A DNA stretch of 64,000 bases from Roseobacter fucihabitans. GTDB lineage: Bacteria; Pseudomonadota; Alphaproteobacteria; Rhodobacterales; Rhodobacteraceae. The position numbers and the translations under genes are program-made. Location: NCBI RefSeq assembly GCF_014337925.2, contig NZ_CP143426.1, forward strand, positions 17,014 through 81,013, written 5' to 3'. This document shows positions 17,033-25,932 of the stretch, in pieces. A model generated the notes under the pieces. It was not told the origin of the DNA, did not search any database, and saw nothing but the letters and a program-made list of their open reading frames with translations. The first letter of the stretch is position 1; each line of letters begins with the position of its first letter.

Positions 17033-17824
17033 ATGAAGAACTTTCTGAACACAACAGCCGCCGTACTGGCACTTTCAACAGCCGCATATGCGGACGGACA
17101 TACGGCCGTATTTTCGGACATGCAGTTTGACGAAGCAATGAACATCAATGCCACCGAAATGGTCGGCATGCGTGTCTATGCATCAGAGGCCAGCATCGAA
17201 AATGACATGATGATCGTTGCGAATGGCGAAACTGAGTGGGACGACATCGGTGAAATCAACGAGATTTTGCTGACCCGCGATGGTGAAGTACAATCCGTCA
17301 TTGTCGGTGTCGGTGGTTTCCTGGGGATCGGTGAAAAAGATGTCGCAATCAATATGTCCGAACTGCGTTTTGTAGGAGAAGAGGGTGAAACAGACGACTT
17401 TTTCTTGGTGATCGAAGCAACGGCAGTCGGCGTGCAAGATGCGCCAGCTTACGAATACAACCAGTTGACCAACACGATGGACGACGGTGAGGAAATGGGT
17501 GCGTGGACTGGTCCAGACATCGCAATGGACGGTTTTGCCCGCATCACGCCCGAAAACTTGACGACTGAAGATCTTACAGGTGCGCCGGTCTTTGGTGCAA
17601 ATGATGAAGAAGTCGGCGAGATTGGGGAACTGCTGGTCACCGATAATGGCACACTTGATCGTGCCGTGATCGATGTAGGTGGTTTCCTAGGTCTGGGCGA
17701 ACGTGAAGTTGCCGTATCCTTGGACGAGCTGACGATCATGCGCATGGATGACGGTGACGACGTGCGTGTCTATATCGACGCATCTCAAGAGGCGTTGGAA
17801 CAGCAGCCAGAATACGAAGGCTAA
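17033..17824 (+). CDS. exported protein with two PRC-barrel domains
   Basis: The 263-residue protein begins with a signal peptide (MKNFLNTTAAVLALSTAAYA, cleavage after AYA). Two PRC-barrel repeats follow. Each has the pattern (I/V)GEI-x-E(I/L)L(L/V)T, then GVGGFLGIGEKDVAI in the first and DVGGFLGLGEREVAV in the second. AGGAGG precedes ATG 17033. The protein is strongly acidic and likely periplasmic. Such tandem proteins are common in marine alphaproteobacteria among stress genes; their role is not established. Confidence 0.88.
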   Translation: MKNFLNTTAAVLALSTAAYADGHTAVFSDMQFDEAMNINATEMVGMRVYASEASIENDMMIVANGETEWDDIGEINEILLTRDGEVQSVIVGVGGFLGIGEKDVAINMSELRFVGEEGETDDFFLVIEATAVGVQDAPAYEYNQLTNTMDDGEEMGAWTGPDIAMDGFARITPENLTTEDLTGAPVFGANDEEVGEIGELLVTDNGTLDRAVIDVGGFLGLGEREVAVSLDELTIMRMDDGDDVRVYIDASQEALEQQPEYEG

Positions 17825-17834
17825 TCTCACTTCA

Positions 17835-17861
17835 TGGGGCGAGGTAGCTTGCCTTGCCCCA
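17835..17861 (+). other. hairpin between PRC-barrel and creA genes
   Basis: TGGGGC (17835-17840) pairs with GCCCCA (17856-17861), with an inner AGG/CCT extension. There is no T tract, so it is more likely an RNA-stabilising or attenuating structure than a strong terminator. Confidence 0.4.
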
Positions 17862-17914
17862 CTCCAATGCGGTCCTTTGTTGGCCGCTTTTCGTATTTCA
17901 CGAGGATAAATGTC

Positions 17915-18379
17915 ATGACAATCACACACCGCCTCGCTGCAATGTTTTGTGCCACGCTGCTCGCGACAACAGCGCCTGCCGAAGAGGTCGGGAATGTCGA
18001 TGTTGATTGGTTGGGCAATGACATCGTGATCGAGGCGTTCTCAGATCCTGATGTGGAAGGTGTCACCTGTCACGTATCCTATTTTGAGCGTGGGCTAATC
18101 GACCGGCTGAAGAAGGGAAACTGGTTTGAGGATCCATCAAACTCTGCCATTTCATGCCGTCAGATAGGGCCCATTGCCATCGGTGATATTGATCGCAGTG
18201 ACGAAGGCGAAAGCATCTTTTCTGAACGTCGCTCAATCATCTGGAAGTCACTGTCCGTCAAACGCATCTTTGATGAGGCAAACAGCACTTTGATCTACGT
18301 ATCGCACGCGCGCGAGGTGCAGGACGGCAGTGCAAAAATGGCTATTTCCACGATCCCGCTTTATCAATCATCCAACTAG
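17915..18379 (+). CDS. creA: CreA family protein
   Basis: The 154-residue exported protein has a signal peptide ending near TTAPAEE and the CreA hallmarks: VDWLGNDIVIEAFSDPDVEGVTCHVSY, cited by its core DPDVEGVTC, then the second conserved cysteine in NSAISCRQIGPI, and SIIWKSLSVKRIFDE. ATG 17915 follows GAGGATAA at normal spacing. CreA is widespread in proteobacteria and of unknown function. It ends 7 bp from the convergent glutathione reductase gene. Confidence 0.88.
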   Translation: MTITHRLAAMFCATLLATTAPAEEVGNVDVDWLGNDIVIEAFSDPDVEGVTCHVSYFERGLIDRLKKGNWFEDPSNSAISCRQIGPIAIGDIDRSDEGESIFSERRSIIWKSLSVKRIFDEANSTLIYVSHAREVQDGSAKMAISTIPLYQSSN

Positions 18380-18386
18380 GCACGGC

Positions 18387-19715
18387 TCACCGGCGCCGCC
18401 TTGGTTGTTCAGTGAAATATTCTTCCGCGAATGATGGATGCACAGGTGTCGCTTTGGTCAACGACGTCACAGGCGCTTTGGCGGCAATCAGGGCCGCCGC
18501 CATCGCGATGATGTCCTCTGCACCGTGGGCTGCGATCGCGGCCCCTCTGAGAATGTCACGCTCAGCGTTGATCTGATAAAAAGCCTCGTTGTGATCTACG
18601 TCCGACAGCACGTTTTGCGCCAACGGCGTTAGATCGCCACTGCGAAGTGTTTCTATACTGGTCTCACCAACGAAAGCGGCAGGCGGGTATACAAATGTCG
18701 TGGTCGCGACAAGATCAAGATCGACCGCTTCGGCGCCATTGCCGTACAGCATATGCGCAAGCGCTGTCCCATCAGCCGTGGCCACAGGTGTTAGCGGTAG
18801 CCGATCAGCGATATCACCGATGGCATAAACGCCAGGCTGGCTGGTCTCAAACTGATCAGAAATCGCAAGCGCCCCAGTATCAGCAACGACAAGCGTCTCA
18901 GCAAATTGGCCCAGCTGGTCAATGTTGGGCGTCCGACCCGCGGCCGCGACAACGGCATCCGCCGTATCGGTCAAGCCTGACGCGCAGGTATATCCCAGCG
19001 ATGTACCGGTTTGCTTTACTGCTGTTACGCCGTCTTCTGTTCGAATGCGGATGCCTGATGACGCAAGCCCGTTTTGGACATGAAGCGCCAGATTTTTGGG
19101 AAAGGTATCTAGCAGATGTGGCCCATTATGGATCAACGTCACGTCCGACCCTAGTGCGTGAAAGATCGCGGCAAATTCGCAGCCGATATAGCCGCCGCCG
19201 ATAATGGTGATCCTATCCGGCCGCGTTGTCCAACCAAGCACGTCGTTACTGTTGCTGAGCAAGGCTGCGCCAGGAATATTCATCTCGGCGGGGCGTCCGC
19301 CACAGGCAAGGATGATCTGATTGGCTGTATATGTCGTATCGCCTACGTCCACAGTGCGCGCATCGATTATCGCGGCCTGACCGCGTAAAAGCGCTACGCC
19401 CGCATCGTCAAGGTTACCCGCGTAGATGTCGCGAATATCTGCAATATGGGCATCGCGTTTCGCGATCAGCGCTTGATAGTCGATCACTGTTTTAGTCGCG
19501 ATATTCTGTGCCGCTGCGGCCCGTGTCGTGCGCGCGATCTGGCCAGCAGACCAAAGAATTTTCTTGGGCACACAGCCACGATTAACACACGTGCCGCCAA
19601 GTTCGGCGCGCTCGATCACTAGGATGCGCGCGCCAAGCTTGGCGGCTGCGGTAGCAAACGCCATGCCGGCGGACCCGCCGCCGATGACGATGCTGTCATA
19701 TGCATTGTGTGTCAT
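18387..19715 (-). CDS. gor: glutathione-disulfide reductase
   Basis: The 442-residue class I flavoprotein disulfide reductase has an FAD-binding GGGSAGMAFA and the redox-active pair in GGTCVNRGCVPKK (about residues 41-53). The NADP-binding segment is GGGYIGCEFA, followed by the second FAD motif VYAIGDIADRLPLTPVA. The C-terminal dimerisation domain ends with the His-Pro-Ser-Phe-Ala-Glu-Glu active-site segment. The GCVPKK sequence favours glutathione reductase over mercuric or dihydrolipoyl enzymes. It would keep glutathione reduced under oxidative stress. Confidence 0.92.
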   Translation of the reverse strand: MTHNAYDSIVIGGGSAGMAFATAAAKLGARILVIERAELGGTCVNRGCVPKKILWSAGQIARTTRAAAAQNIATKTVIDYQALIAKRDAHIADIRDIYAGNLDDAGVALLRGQAAIIDARTVDVGDTTYTANQIILACGGRPAEMNIPGAALLSNSNDVLGWTTRPDRITIIGGGYIGCEFAAIFHALGSDVTLIHNGPHLLDTFPKNLALHVQNGLASSGIRIRTEDGVTAVKQTGTSLGYTCASGLTDTADAVVAAAGRTPNIDQLGQFAETLVVADTGALAISDQFETSQPGVYAIGDIADRLPLTPVATADGTALAHMLYGNGAEAVDLDLVATTTFVYPPAAFVGETSIETLRSGDLTPLAQNVLSDVDHNEAFYQINAERDILRGAAIAAHGAEDIIAMAAALIAAKAPVTSLTKATPVHPSFAEEYFTEQPRRRR

Positions 19716-19718
19716 ATG

Positions 19719-19871
19719 CTAGTCAGCATCAGGTTTTTTAGCGCCGTCGTCGTTCAGATCAGTGTCTTTGGTATGATCCGGATCACCTTTTTTGCCAGGA
19801 TCGTTTTTCAGATCATGGTGCTGCTCTGAACCGTCAAGTTCGGGGTATTGTGGGCGTTCTGGTGTGGCCAT
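19719..19871 (-). CDS. small acidic disordered protein
   Basis: A 50-residue protein starts MATPERPQYPELDG and is rich in Asp, Lys, Pro and Gly, with no hydrophobic core, so it is probably disordered. AGGAGG sits 7-8 bp upstream of ATG 19871, which supports real translation. It ends 3 bp upstream of the gor start and is probably co-transcribed with it. I do not recognise the family. Confidence 0.6.
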   Translation of the reverse strand: MATPERPQYPELDGSEQHHDLKNDPGKKGDPDHTKDTDLNDDGAKKPDAD

Positions 19872-19908
19872 GGGGATGGTCCTCCTGTTTGGGTTTAGGC
19901 AGCGGGTG

Positions 19909-20835
19909 TTATTCCGCCGCAAAGCGCTGGTTGTCGTCACCGTCATCTTGGGCAACATCCAGCATTGGGTTCTCGTGCACCAAGGTACGTGTCGGGAACG
20001 GTATGTTGATGTCAGCTGCGTCCAGCGCCTCTTTCACCTTGCGCTTCATGTCAGCCTGATACTGAAAATAGACATCGCTATCGCACCAGACACGCACCAG
20101 AAAATCGACGCTGCTGCTGTTCAGGTTGTTGACCTGAATAAACGGCTCCGGATCGCTGTGGGACCGTGCGTCGGCCATAATGGCGTCACGGATGACAGTC
20201 TCAGCATCGCTCAGGTTCACGCCGTATCCCACACCAAAGGTCCACTGGGCGCGTCGCTTGGGGTATTCGGAAAAGTTCTTGATGGTGTTTCCCCACACTT
20301 CGGAGTTGGGAACAATGACCTTGACGTTCGTCAGGTTCGCAAGCTCCGTATAGTTCAGCGTAATGTCTTTAACGGTGCCAACGGTGTCGTTGATCTCAAC
20401 AAAATCGCCAAGCTTGAGGGGGCGAAAGAGAACGATCATGATCCCGGCGGCGAGGTTGGACAGGGTGCCTTGCAATGCTAGACCGACTGCCAGACCGGCG
20501 GCACCGATCACGGCAATCACGGATGTTGTTTCGACGCCAAAGGTGTTCAGAACAAAAAGACCCGTAAAGGCCAGCACGACATAGCGGGCGATGTTGCCGA
20601 GAAACCCGAACAATGTGTTATCAAGGCTGACATGATTTTCACCGATGCCATGAATCCGCCGACTTACAAAACCTGCAATCACGAAGCCCACGATAATAAT
20701 GAAAACCGCCGCGAGCGTGTTACCAACCAAGGCAATCAAAGCATCAAGCGTCACGTAGTCGGCAAACGATTTGCCGCCGTAAATTTCAGTTGTCATGAGG
20801 GTTTCACCCCAAGAGATGATCGTCTCCATGGTCAT
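19909..20835 (-). CDS. MscS-family mechanosensitive channel
   Basis: The 308-residue protein has an N-terminal extension, then TM helices (ALIALVGNTLAAVFIIIVGFV, cited by its start ALIALVGNTL). TM3 is glycine/alanine-rich (AVIGAAGLAVGLALQGTLSN), followed by the MscS signature NLAAGIMIVLFRP and the beta domain VIVPNSEVWG. ATG 20829 is an alternative start two codons in. It is the third MscS channel in a 13-kb stretch and belongs to a subfamily distinct from 15293-16159. Confidence 0.92.
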   Translation of the reverse strand: MTMETIISWGETLMTTEIYGGKSFADYVTLDALIALVGNTLAAVFIIIVGFVIAGFVSRRIHGIGENHVSLDNTLFGFLGNIARYVVLAFTGLFVLNTFGVETTSVIAVIGAAGLAVGLALQGTLSNLAAGIMIVLFRPLKLGDFVEINDTVGTVKDITLNYTELANLTNVKVIVPNSEVWGNTIKNFSEYPKRRAQWTFGVGYGVNLSDAETVIRDAIMADARSHSDPEPFIQVNNLNSSSVDFLVRVWCDSDVYFQYQADMKRKVKEALDAADINIPFPTRTLVHENPMLDVAQDDGDDNQRFAAE

Positions 20836-20859
20836 TGTCCTGTCATTGTGTATTCGTGA

Positions 20860-21069
20860 TTAAAGGTAGGAAAAAATATCATGGTCGCTGTCCGACATGC
20901 GTTTCGCTTGCACTTCCATCCGTGCGCGTACTTCTGCGGGCGACATATCCATGGGTCCCTGCACCGCACACGGATAACGAAACGACTTGCCGTTGCGTCT
21001 GATGTCGATGCGGCCCTCAAATGCGCTGTTTGCCGGATTGTACCAGATGTTCTTGATCTCAGTCGCCAT
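20860..21069 (-). CDS. small conserved hypothetical protein
   Basis: A 69-residue protein starts MATEIKNIWYNPANSAFEGR and contains the patterns FRYPCAVQGPMDM and SPAEVRARMEVQA. GAAGAG precedes ATG 21069. The balanced composition and amphipathic C-terminal helix suggest a real small cytosolic protein. Family and function are not recognised. It lies 24 bp upstream of the MscS gene on the same strand. Confidence 0.65.
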   Translation of the reverse strand: MATEIKNIWYNPANSAFEGRIDIRRNGKSFRYPCAVQGPMDMSPAEVRARMEVQAKRMSDSDHDIFSYL

Positions 21070-21127
21070 TGCTCTTCTCCTGATTGTTGCAAGACAAACA
21101 AACACCGGACCAAATGGTTCCATCGGT

Positions 21128-21765
21128 TCAGGCAGCGGCCGGTTGCGGTGCCGTGTGGTGTGATAGCCAGTAAAGCGCGAAACTGCCCACCGCGATGCCT
21201 GCTACAGCGTTCGCCACGGCGATAGCATAGAAAACGGCGTCCGATGTTGCGAACTGGGCGGCAATAAACGACAGCGGTACGTAAAGGAGGGCTGTGCGCA
21301 CCAGATAAAGACCCAGGCCATAGTGCGACCGGCCCAAAGCATTGAATGCACCAGCGCTGATGATCACGACGCCGTATCCCCAGATGCTGAGCGGGACAAT
21401 CGTCAGATAGGTCGTGGCTGCACCGATGACCTTTTCATCTTGTGAGAAGACGCCGACAATTGGTTCGGCTGCAAACCAAAAAAACAGGCCCAAGATCGCT
21501 GCCCAAAAGGCACAGACCGCATAGCTAAAGCGCAAAGCTTCTGCGACACGGTCGCATTTGCCAGCCCCCCAATTCTGACCCGCAAAAGGGCCAATGGCAG
21601 ACGACAAGGCAAGCATGGGGATGACAGCCAGTGATTCAACCCGCGTGGCTACGCCAAAGCCCGCAACAACCACTTCGCCAAACGCCGCTATTAGTGCCGT
21701 GACAATCGCGATCCCGATGGGATTGACGGCATTGCCCAGTGACGCGGGAAGACCGACTGCAAGTA
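21128..21765 (-). pseudogene. MATE transporter, C-terminal fragment
   Basis: The reading frame can be followed from about 21765 (LPASLGNAVNPIGIAI) through AIGPFAGQNWGAGK to the end at 21128. It covers about the second half of a MATE transporter. The first half is missing: upstream of about 21750 the sequence belongs to an APP1-domain gene in another frame. A deletion joining two neighbouring genes explains this best. No start codon with a ribosome site is present. Confidence 0.8.
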
Positions 21766-22389
21766 ATCAAAAAGGTTCCATGGCGACGAGCTGACGTAAA
21801 AACACGCGGCCCCCCTGCCCTTCAGATCCTGCAGCAAGGCCACCGCGTCATCAAAAATCTCGCGCTCATGGACGTTGCCTGTCGCAGAGGTCCAGAGGTT
21901 GCGCACCAGTGAAAAAGCACCGGTCCGCAAGAGCGTGTCATCAATATCGGAAATGACGCCAAACGTGGCATCGCGAGCGTCGAAAATTGGTGTTGGATGC
22001 ACCTCATCTGCGCCCGCTGCTTGGACATTCACAAAAGCGGGCACATCACCGGTGACCGGAACGCGCAAGATAAAGAACCCTTCTTCATCGGACTGTGTTG
22101 TTAGATCGTAGTAAGGTGCTGTGATCGTAAGATCACGCAGTTCGTCTGTGGCAAACAAGCTTAGGAAGTCTCTGAAATTGCGCCAGTTTGATTGTGGACC
22201 TGCCGCGCTGATCGCTCGGGCCTTGGCAAGGACGCGGCCCCGTAGGACGATGTGATCGGGGGTAGTGTAACCGCCATAGCAGTCAATGATCGGATCGTCG
22301 CGCGCAAGGCCGCGCCTTATTTTCTCAAACCCCCGTTCAAAAGTGTGAGCAACGCGGGCTAAGGTAAGCTTTACAGCCGTTGAGTGTCC
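21741..22389 (-). pseudogene. APP1-domain (DUF2183) phosphatase, 3'-truncated
   Basis: The frame runs from just downstream of a TGA at about 22390, through YGGYTTPDHIVLRGRVLA, WRNFRDFLSLF and the catalytic loop VISDIDDTLLRTG (DxDxT), to SSSPWNLFDYLQ. It then runs into the MATE fragment in a wrong frame and stops at 21691. APP1 domains are HAD-like phosphatidate phosphatases. The C-terminal third is lost and no ATG or GTG is evident at the 5' end, so the gene is probably dead. Confidence 0.78.
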
Positions 22390-22395
22390 TTTGTT

Positions 22396-22566
22396 TCAGA
22401 CGTCGGCTGGTTTGCCAGTGGATGACTTATCGGCGGCCAGTGTCGATTTGGTCGTTGATGGATCATCCATGCGCTCTTCGGTTTTGCGCTTGCTGATGAT
22501 CGCCATCACGACGAAGGCCAACAGCGTAAACAGCGCGAGCATGATAACGATAAATCCGCTCTCCAT
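22396..22566 (-). CDS. small single-pass membrane protein
   Basis: A 56-residue protein starts MESGFIVIMLALFTLLAFVV, giving one N-terminal membrane helix, followed by a charged tail (KRKTEERMDD) and a Ser/Thr/Lys-rich end. AAGGAG lies 6-7 bp upstream of ATG 22566. It is close upstream of the APP1 remnant. Function is unknown. Confidence 0.6.
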   Translation of the reverse strand: MESGFIVIMLALFTLLAFVVMAIISKRKTEERMDDPSTTKSTLAADKSSTGKPADV

Positions 22567-22705
22567 GGGGCTTCTCCTTTTCAAGATTGCGTTGGGGATG
22601 GAACGCACGAGTTTCCGGTAAGTTCCAATGCGCACTGTGGAACGAACAGGGCGCGCAGACGTTGGATAGGTGAAGTAACCATTCTCAATGAAGGGAGACA
22701 CCATT

Positions 22706-23200
22706 ATGACGATGTCACATCTCGAAGACGTCTATCACGACCAACTTCAGGATCTTTGGAGCGCGAACACCCAAGCAGTAGACGCTGTCACCAAGCTGGG
22801 ACGCGCCGCGCAGGACAAGGATTTATCTGAGGCCCTGATCGCAGGCGTAAACGGAATGAATGACGGCCTGCAAAAGATCGCCGAAATTTGTAACCGCCAC
22901 GACATCGCGCCAAATGGCGAACACTGTAAAGGCATGGAAGGGCTTGTGGCAGAGGCGCATGCACATGTGCTGGACGCCGAGTTTGCCGACGATGATGTGC
23001 GCGATGCCATGATCATCACACAGTACCAGCGCATGGTGCATTACGCACTGGCGGGATACGGCTGCCTTGTCGCATTCGCCAACCGCTTGGACCACGACGA
23101 AGACGGCGCGATCCTGCAGGAATGCCTCGATAATACCTATAGCGGCGACCGCACGATGACGGCGCTTGCGACTGGCGGCATTAACAAAGCGGCCGCCTAA
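22706..23200 (+). CDS. DUF892 (YciE/YciF-like) ferritin-like protein
   Basis: The 164-residue four-helix ferritin-like protein has the DUF892 start SHLEDVYHDQLQDLWSAN, then DGLQKIAEICNRHDI, EHCKGMEGLVAEAHAHV and AIITQYQRMVHYALAGYG. Its acidic and histidine residues are well placed for a di-iron site. ATG 22706 follows AAGGGAGA. YciE/F-type proteins are induced by osmotic and general stress in enterics. It is followed closely by the BrkB-like gene on the same strand. Confidence 0.88.
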   Translation: MTMSHLEDVYHDQLQDLWSANTQAVDAVTKLGRAAQDKDLSEALIAGVNGMNDGLQKIAEICNRHDIAPNGEHCKGMEGLVAEAHAHVLDAEFADDDVRDAMIITQYQRMVHYALAGYGCLVAFANRLDHDEDGAILQECLDNTYSGDRTMTALATGGINKAAA

Positions 23201-23203
23201 ACC

Positions 23204-24172
23204 ATGACAGACAGGAGCCCGGATATGACACGCGGACGCCAAGCGGACAGCCCGACCGATATTCCCGCCAAAGGCTGGAAAGACATCGCATTTCGTCTCA
23301 AGGATGAAATCAGCGAAGACAGGGTCGGTCTTATCGCGGCAGGCGTTGCGTTCTACGGGCTCCTGGCGCTATTTCCGGCCATCACCGCTGTTCTTGCCAT
23401 TGGCGGTCTGTTGGTCGAGCCGAACCAGATCATCAACCAACTGTCCGCCCTTTCAGGCATCGTGCCAGAGGCGGTCATGAACATCATCACCGAACAAGCA
23501 ACCGAAGTCGCCGGTTCGCGCGAAGGTGGACTGGGGCTGGCCGCACTGATCGGTATCGCCCTCGCCATCTATTCGGCGTCGAAAGGCATGGGAAGCCTCA
23601 TGGACGGCATGAACGTTGCCTATGACGAAAAGGAAGAGCGCGGTTTCATTCGCCTTAAGCTTGAAACCCTTGGCCTGACACTGTTTTTGATCTTTGGGCT
23701 GCTGGTGGCGTTTTCGGCGATGATCGGGATTCCAATACTTTTGAATGCGCTGAGCTTTGGTGCATTCGCCGAAACCGCTGCGGGCATTGCGATCATTGCA
23801 ATCATACTTGCCCTGTCTCTGGTTGGTTTGGCTGTCCTTTACAGGTACGGACCGTCGCGCGATGCGCCTGAATTCAAGTGGGTCAGCCCCGGCGCGATTG
23901 CAGCCTGCATCATCTGGCTGATCGGATCCGCCGGTTTCGCCTTTTATGTCGCGAATTTCGGGTCGTACAACGAAAGCTTTGGCGCGTTGGGCGGTGTCAT
24001 CGTCCTGCTCATGTGGCTTTGGATTTCCGCCTTTATCGTGATGCTTGGCGCAGAATTGAATGCTGAGATGGAAGCGCAGACACGTCACGATACAACCGTC
24101 GGACGCGACCTTCCGATGGGTGAACGTGACGCTGCCAAGGCTGACAATCTAGGCGAACCGCAGCGCAACTAG
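23204..24172 (+). CDS. YihY/BrkB family inner-membrane protein
   Basis: The 322-residue protein has six predicted membrane helices. It shows the YihY/BrkB signature ERVGLIAAGVAFYGLLALFPA (here beginning DRVGLIAAGVAFYGLLALFP), then YSASKGMGSLMDGMNVAYDE, RYGPSRDAPEFKWVSPGA and FGSYNESFGALGGVIVLLMW. The N- and C-termini are hydrophilic. Members were once called ribonuclease BN and are now viewed as transporter-like membrane proteins of unknown substrate. It starts 3 bp after the DUF892 stop, so the two are probably co-transcribed. Confidence 0.9.
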   Translation: MTDRSPDMTRGRQADSPTDIPAKGWKDIAFRLKDEISEDRVGLIAAGVAFYGLLALFPAITAVLAIGGLLVEPNQIINQLSALSGIVPEAVMNIITEQATEVAGSREGGLGLAALIGIALAIYSASKGMGSLMDGMNVAYDEKEERGFIRLKLETLGLTLFLIFGLLVAFSAMIGIPILLNALSFGAFAETAAGIAIIAIILALSLVGLAVLYRYGPSRDAPEFKWVSPGAIAACIIWLIGSAGFAFYVANFGSYNESFGALGGVIVLLMWLWISAFIVMLGAELNAEMEAQTRHDTTVGRDLPMGERDAAKADNLGEPQRN

Positions 24173-24177
24173 CGTCA

Positions 24178-24474
24178 ATGAGAAAGACCCAAAATATGAT
24201 TGATAAAACCGTTTCAAGGACACTGGAACATATCCTGCGCGCAACAATCTTGTTGGGAATAGCTGGGTGTACGTCAGTGCAGCCCACCTCGCCGCAAGAA
24301 GCTACGGTCATGATCCCGCAAGCTGTTGTTAACATTGCGGATCCGCGACAGAAATTGACGACCGCAAGACTGCGCGAGCAAGACAACTGCTATTGGTACC
24401 AGCATACGAACCCACTTGAAGTGACCCTCCTGCCCTTACGCGCTATTGACGGGCGGCCGATTTGCGCAAGCTAG
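24178..24474 (+). CDS. putative small lipoprotein
   Basis: A 98-residue product (or 92 from the internal ATG at 24196) has a lipoprotein signal ending LLGIAGC, so Cys near residue 31 would be lipidated. The mature part contains DNCYWYQHTNP. It lies 5 bp after the BrkB-like gene and is convergent with the L,D-transpeptidase, whose stop is at the next base. I do not recognise a family. Confidence 0.55.
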   Translation: MRKTQNMIDKTVSRTLEHILRATILLGIAGCTSVQPTSPQEATVMIPQAVVNIADPRQKLTTARLREQDNCYWYQHTNPLEVTLLPLRAIDGRPICAS

Positions 24475-25134
24475 TCAGCTTGTTGCCGAAACAAGATCGT
24501 TGGTGCTGTACAAATGGGCTCGCTGACCGGTGCGCACATCCCCATACAGGTCGTTGATATGCGCCATAATCATCCGCACACAACCCGAACTTGCCCGCCC
24601 ACCGATTGACCGCGGTGACGGCGTGCCGTGGATACGTAGGTATGTGTCGCGATTGCCTTCGAACAAATACAGCGCGCGCGATCCCAGCGGATTGCTTGGG
24701 CCACCTGGCATGCCATCGCTGAATTGTTCGTACAAATGCGGATCACGCTTGATCATATCTGCCGTTGGTGTCCAACGTGGCCAGCGTGCCTTGCGATGAA
24801 TGCGGTAAACCCCGGGTTCGTACAAATTGCCCCGCGCAATCGCTACGCCGTAGCGCATAGCAGTGCCGCCAGCCTCGATGTGGTAAAGGTAGCGGGCGAC
24901 GGGATCGACATGGATATCACCGGCAACAAGCCCCGCGTTCACCGCGACCCGGCGCGGCAAAAACCGCGCGTGGATACCCCACGGATTGCTGATCGCCGGA
25001 ATATAGCCCGCTGGCGTCACCTGTGCGTCCCACCGATCCCATTGGTCACGTGCTGCGTAGGCGGGTCCGGTTGCAATGGCAGTCGAAGCAAATAGAGCAG
25101 TTGAGGTTTGAATGAAGTGGCGGCGTGTCAGCAT
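24475..25134 (-). CDS. L,D-transpeptidase (YkuD), Tat-exported
   Basis: The 219-residue protein starts MLTRRHFIQTSTALFAS, a twin-arginine signal, with cleavage likely after AYA. The YkuD catalytic motif is complete: HGTPSPRSIGGRASSGCVRM, with His and the nucleophilic Cys. These enzymes form 3-3 peptidoglycan cross-links or attach proteins to the wall. The start at 25134 follows GAGGA at good spacing; a longer frame upstream has no ribosome site. Confidence 0.92.
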   Translation of the reverse strand: MLTRRHFIQTSTALFASTAIATGPAYAARDQWDRWDAQVTPAGYIPAISNPWGIHARFLPRRVAVNAGLVAGDIHVDPVARYLYHIEAGGTAMRYGVAIARGNLYEPGVYRIHRKARWPRWTPTADMIKRDPHLYEQFSDGMPGGPSNPLGSRALYLFEGNRDTYLRIHGTPSPRSIGGRASSGCVRMIMAHINDLYGDVRTGQRAHLYSTNDLVSATS

Positions 25135-25179
25135 GGTATCCTCGCACAGAGATTTCGATTTGGTTGGCATGCCGGTGCT

Positions 25180-25851
25180 TTATTCTTCGCAGAGAAAAGG
25201 CAACTTGGACGGCTCAACGCTGTCCACGATCCGTATAGCACCTTCGATTTGGCTCTCGTCACCATAAGCGCCCGGAAAACCGACGCAGTCGATCCCGGCA
25301 GCCAAGGCCGCTTGCATTGAAACGGCTGTGTCCTCAATCGCCAGACTTCTAGCCGCTGACACACCAAGTGCTATCATAGTGCGGTGGTAAATTTCCGGAT
25401 CGGGCTTTGTGGCGGTCACATTCTCGTTGTCGCCAACGAAGTCAAAAGTGCTGCGGTGTAGGGCGCCGTTCAGTGCGCCAAAGACTGCCTCAATGTTATT
25501 GCGCGATGTACTGGTCGCAAAGCCGATCTTGATGCCGTTGTCCTTTGCAAACCGGATCAGGGGCAAGACACCGGGCCGCGGGGCTAAGCCATCTGCGATC
25601 ATCATCTCACCGAAAATCTCGGTTTTGCGGTCGTGCAGTGCCTTTGCGCTGACTTCACCGCCCACCTTGTCGGCGTAGTCACTGATGCGCTGGCGCCCGC
25701 CCGATTGCTTGAGCATTTGCGCGTAGATGTCGCGGGTCCATTCCCAGTCCAGTTCAGCCTCTGCAAAGGCGCGGTTAAAGGCCTGACGCTGCATTTCTGA
25801 CGTTTCCACAATCGTGCCGATTGATCCGAAAATAATGGCTTGTTTGGTCAT
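25180..25851 (-). CDS. HAD-superfamily (CbbY-like) protein lacking the nucleophile Asp
   Basis: The 223-residue protein has HAD subfamily IA layout: motif II region IKIGFATSTSRNN, motif III lysine in VTATKPDPEIYHRT, and motif IV SLAIEDTAVSMQAALAAG. Motif I, normally DxDGT, reads IFGSIGTIVET, so both catalytic aspartates are replaced. Either it is a non-catalytic HAD with a binding or regulatory role or it uses an unusual mechanism. The ATG at 25851 follows GGAGAAC. It lies between the L,D-transpeptidase and potassium-transport genes. Confidence 0.82.
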   Translation of the reverse strand: MTKQAIIFGSIGTIVETSEMQRQAFNRAFAEAELDWEWTRDIYAQMLKQSGGRQRISDYADKVGGEVSAKALHDRKTEIFGEMMIADGLAPRPGVLPLIRFAKDNGIKIGFATSTSRNNIEAVFGALNGALHRSTFDFVGDNENVTATKPDPEIYHRTMIALGVSAARSLAIEDTAVSMQAALAAGIDCVGFPGAYGDESQIEGAIRIVDSVEPSKLPFLCEE

Positions 25852-25932
25852 CTGTTCGTTCTCCGGTGGGATGTACCTGCAAAGCGCAGAGGTACAACGA
25901 TCAACGCGAGACGCGCGCAATAGTTCCTGTGA

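Noticed and set aside
19792..20481. Plus-strand open frame of 229 codons
   Set aside because: It is antisense to an MscS channel with complete family signatures.
23453..24088. Minus-strand open frame of 211 codons
   Set aside because: It lies inside the BrkB-like gene in antisense. The membrane topology and family signatures support the plus-strand gene only.
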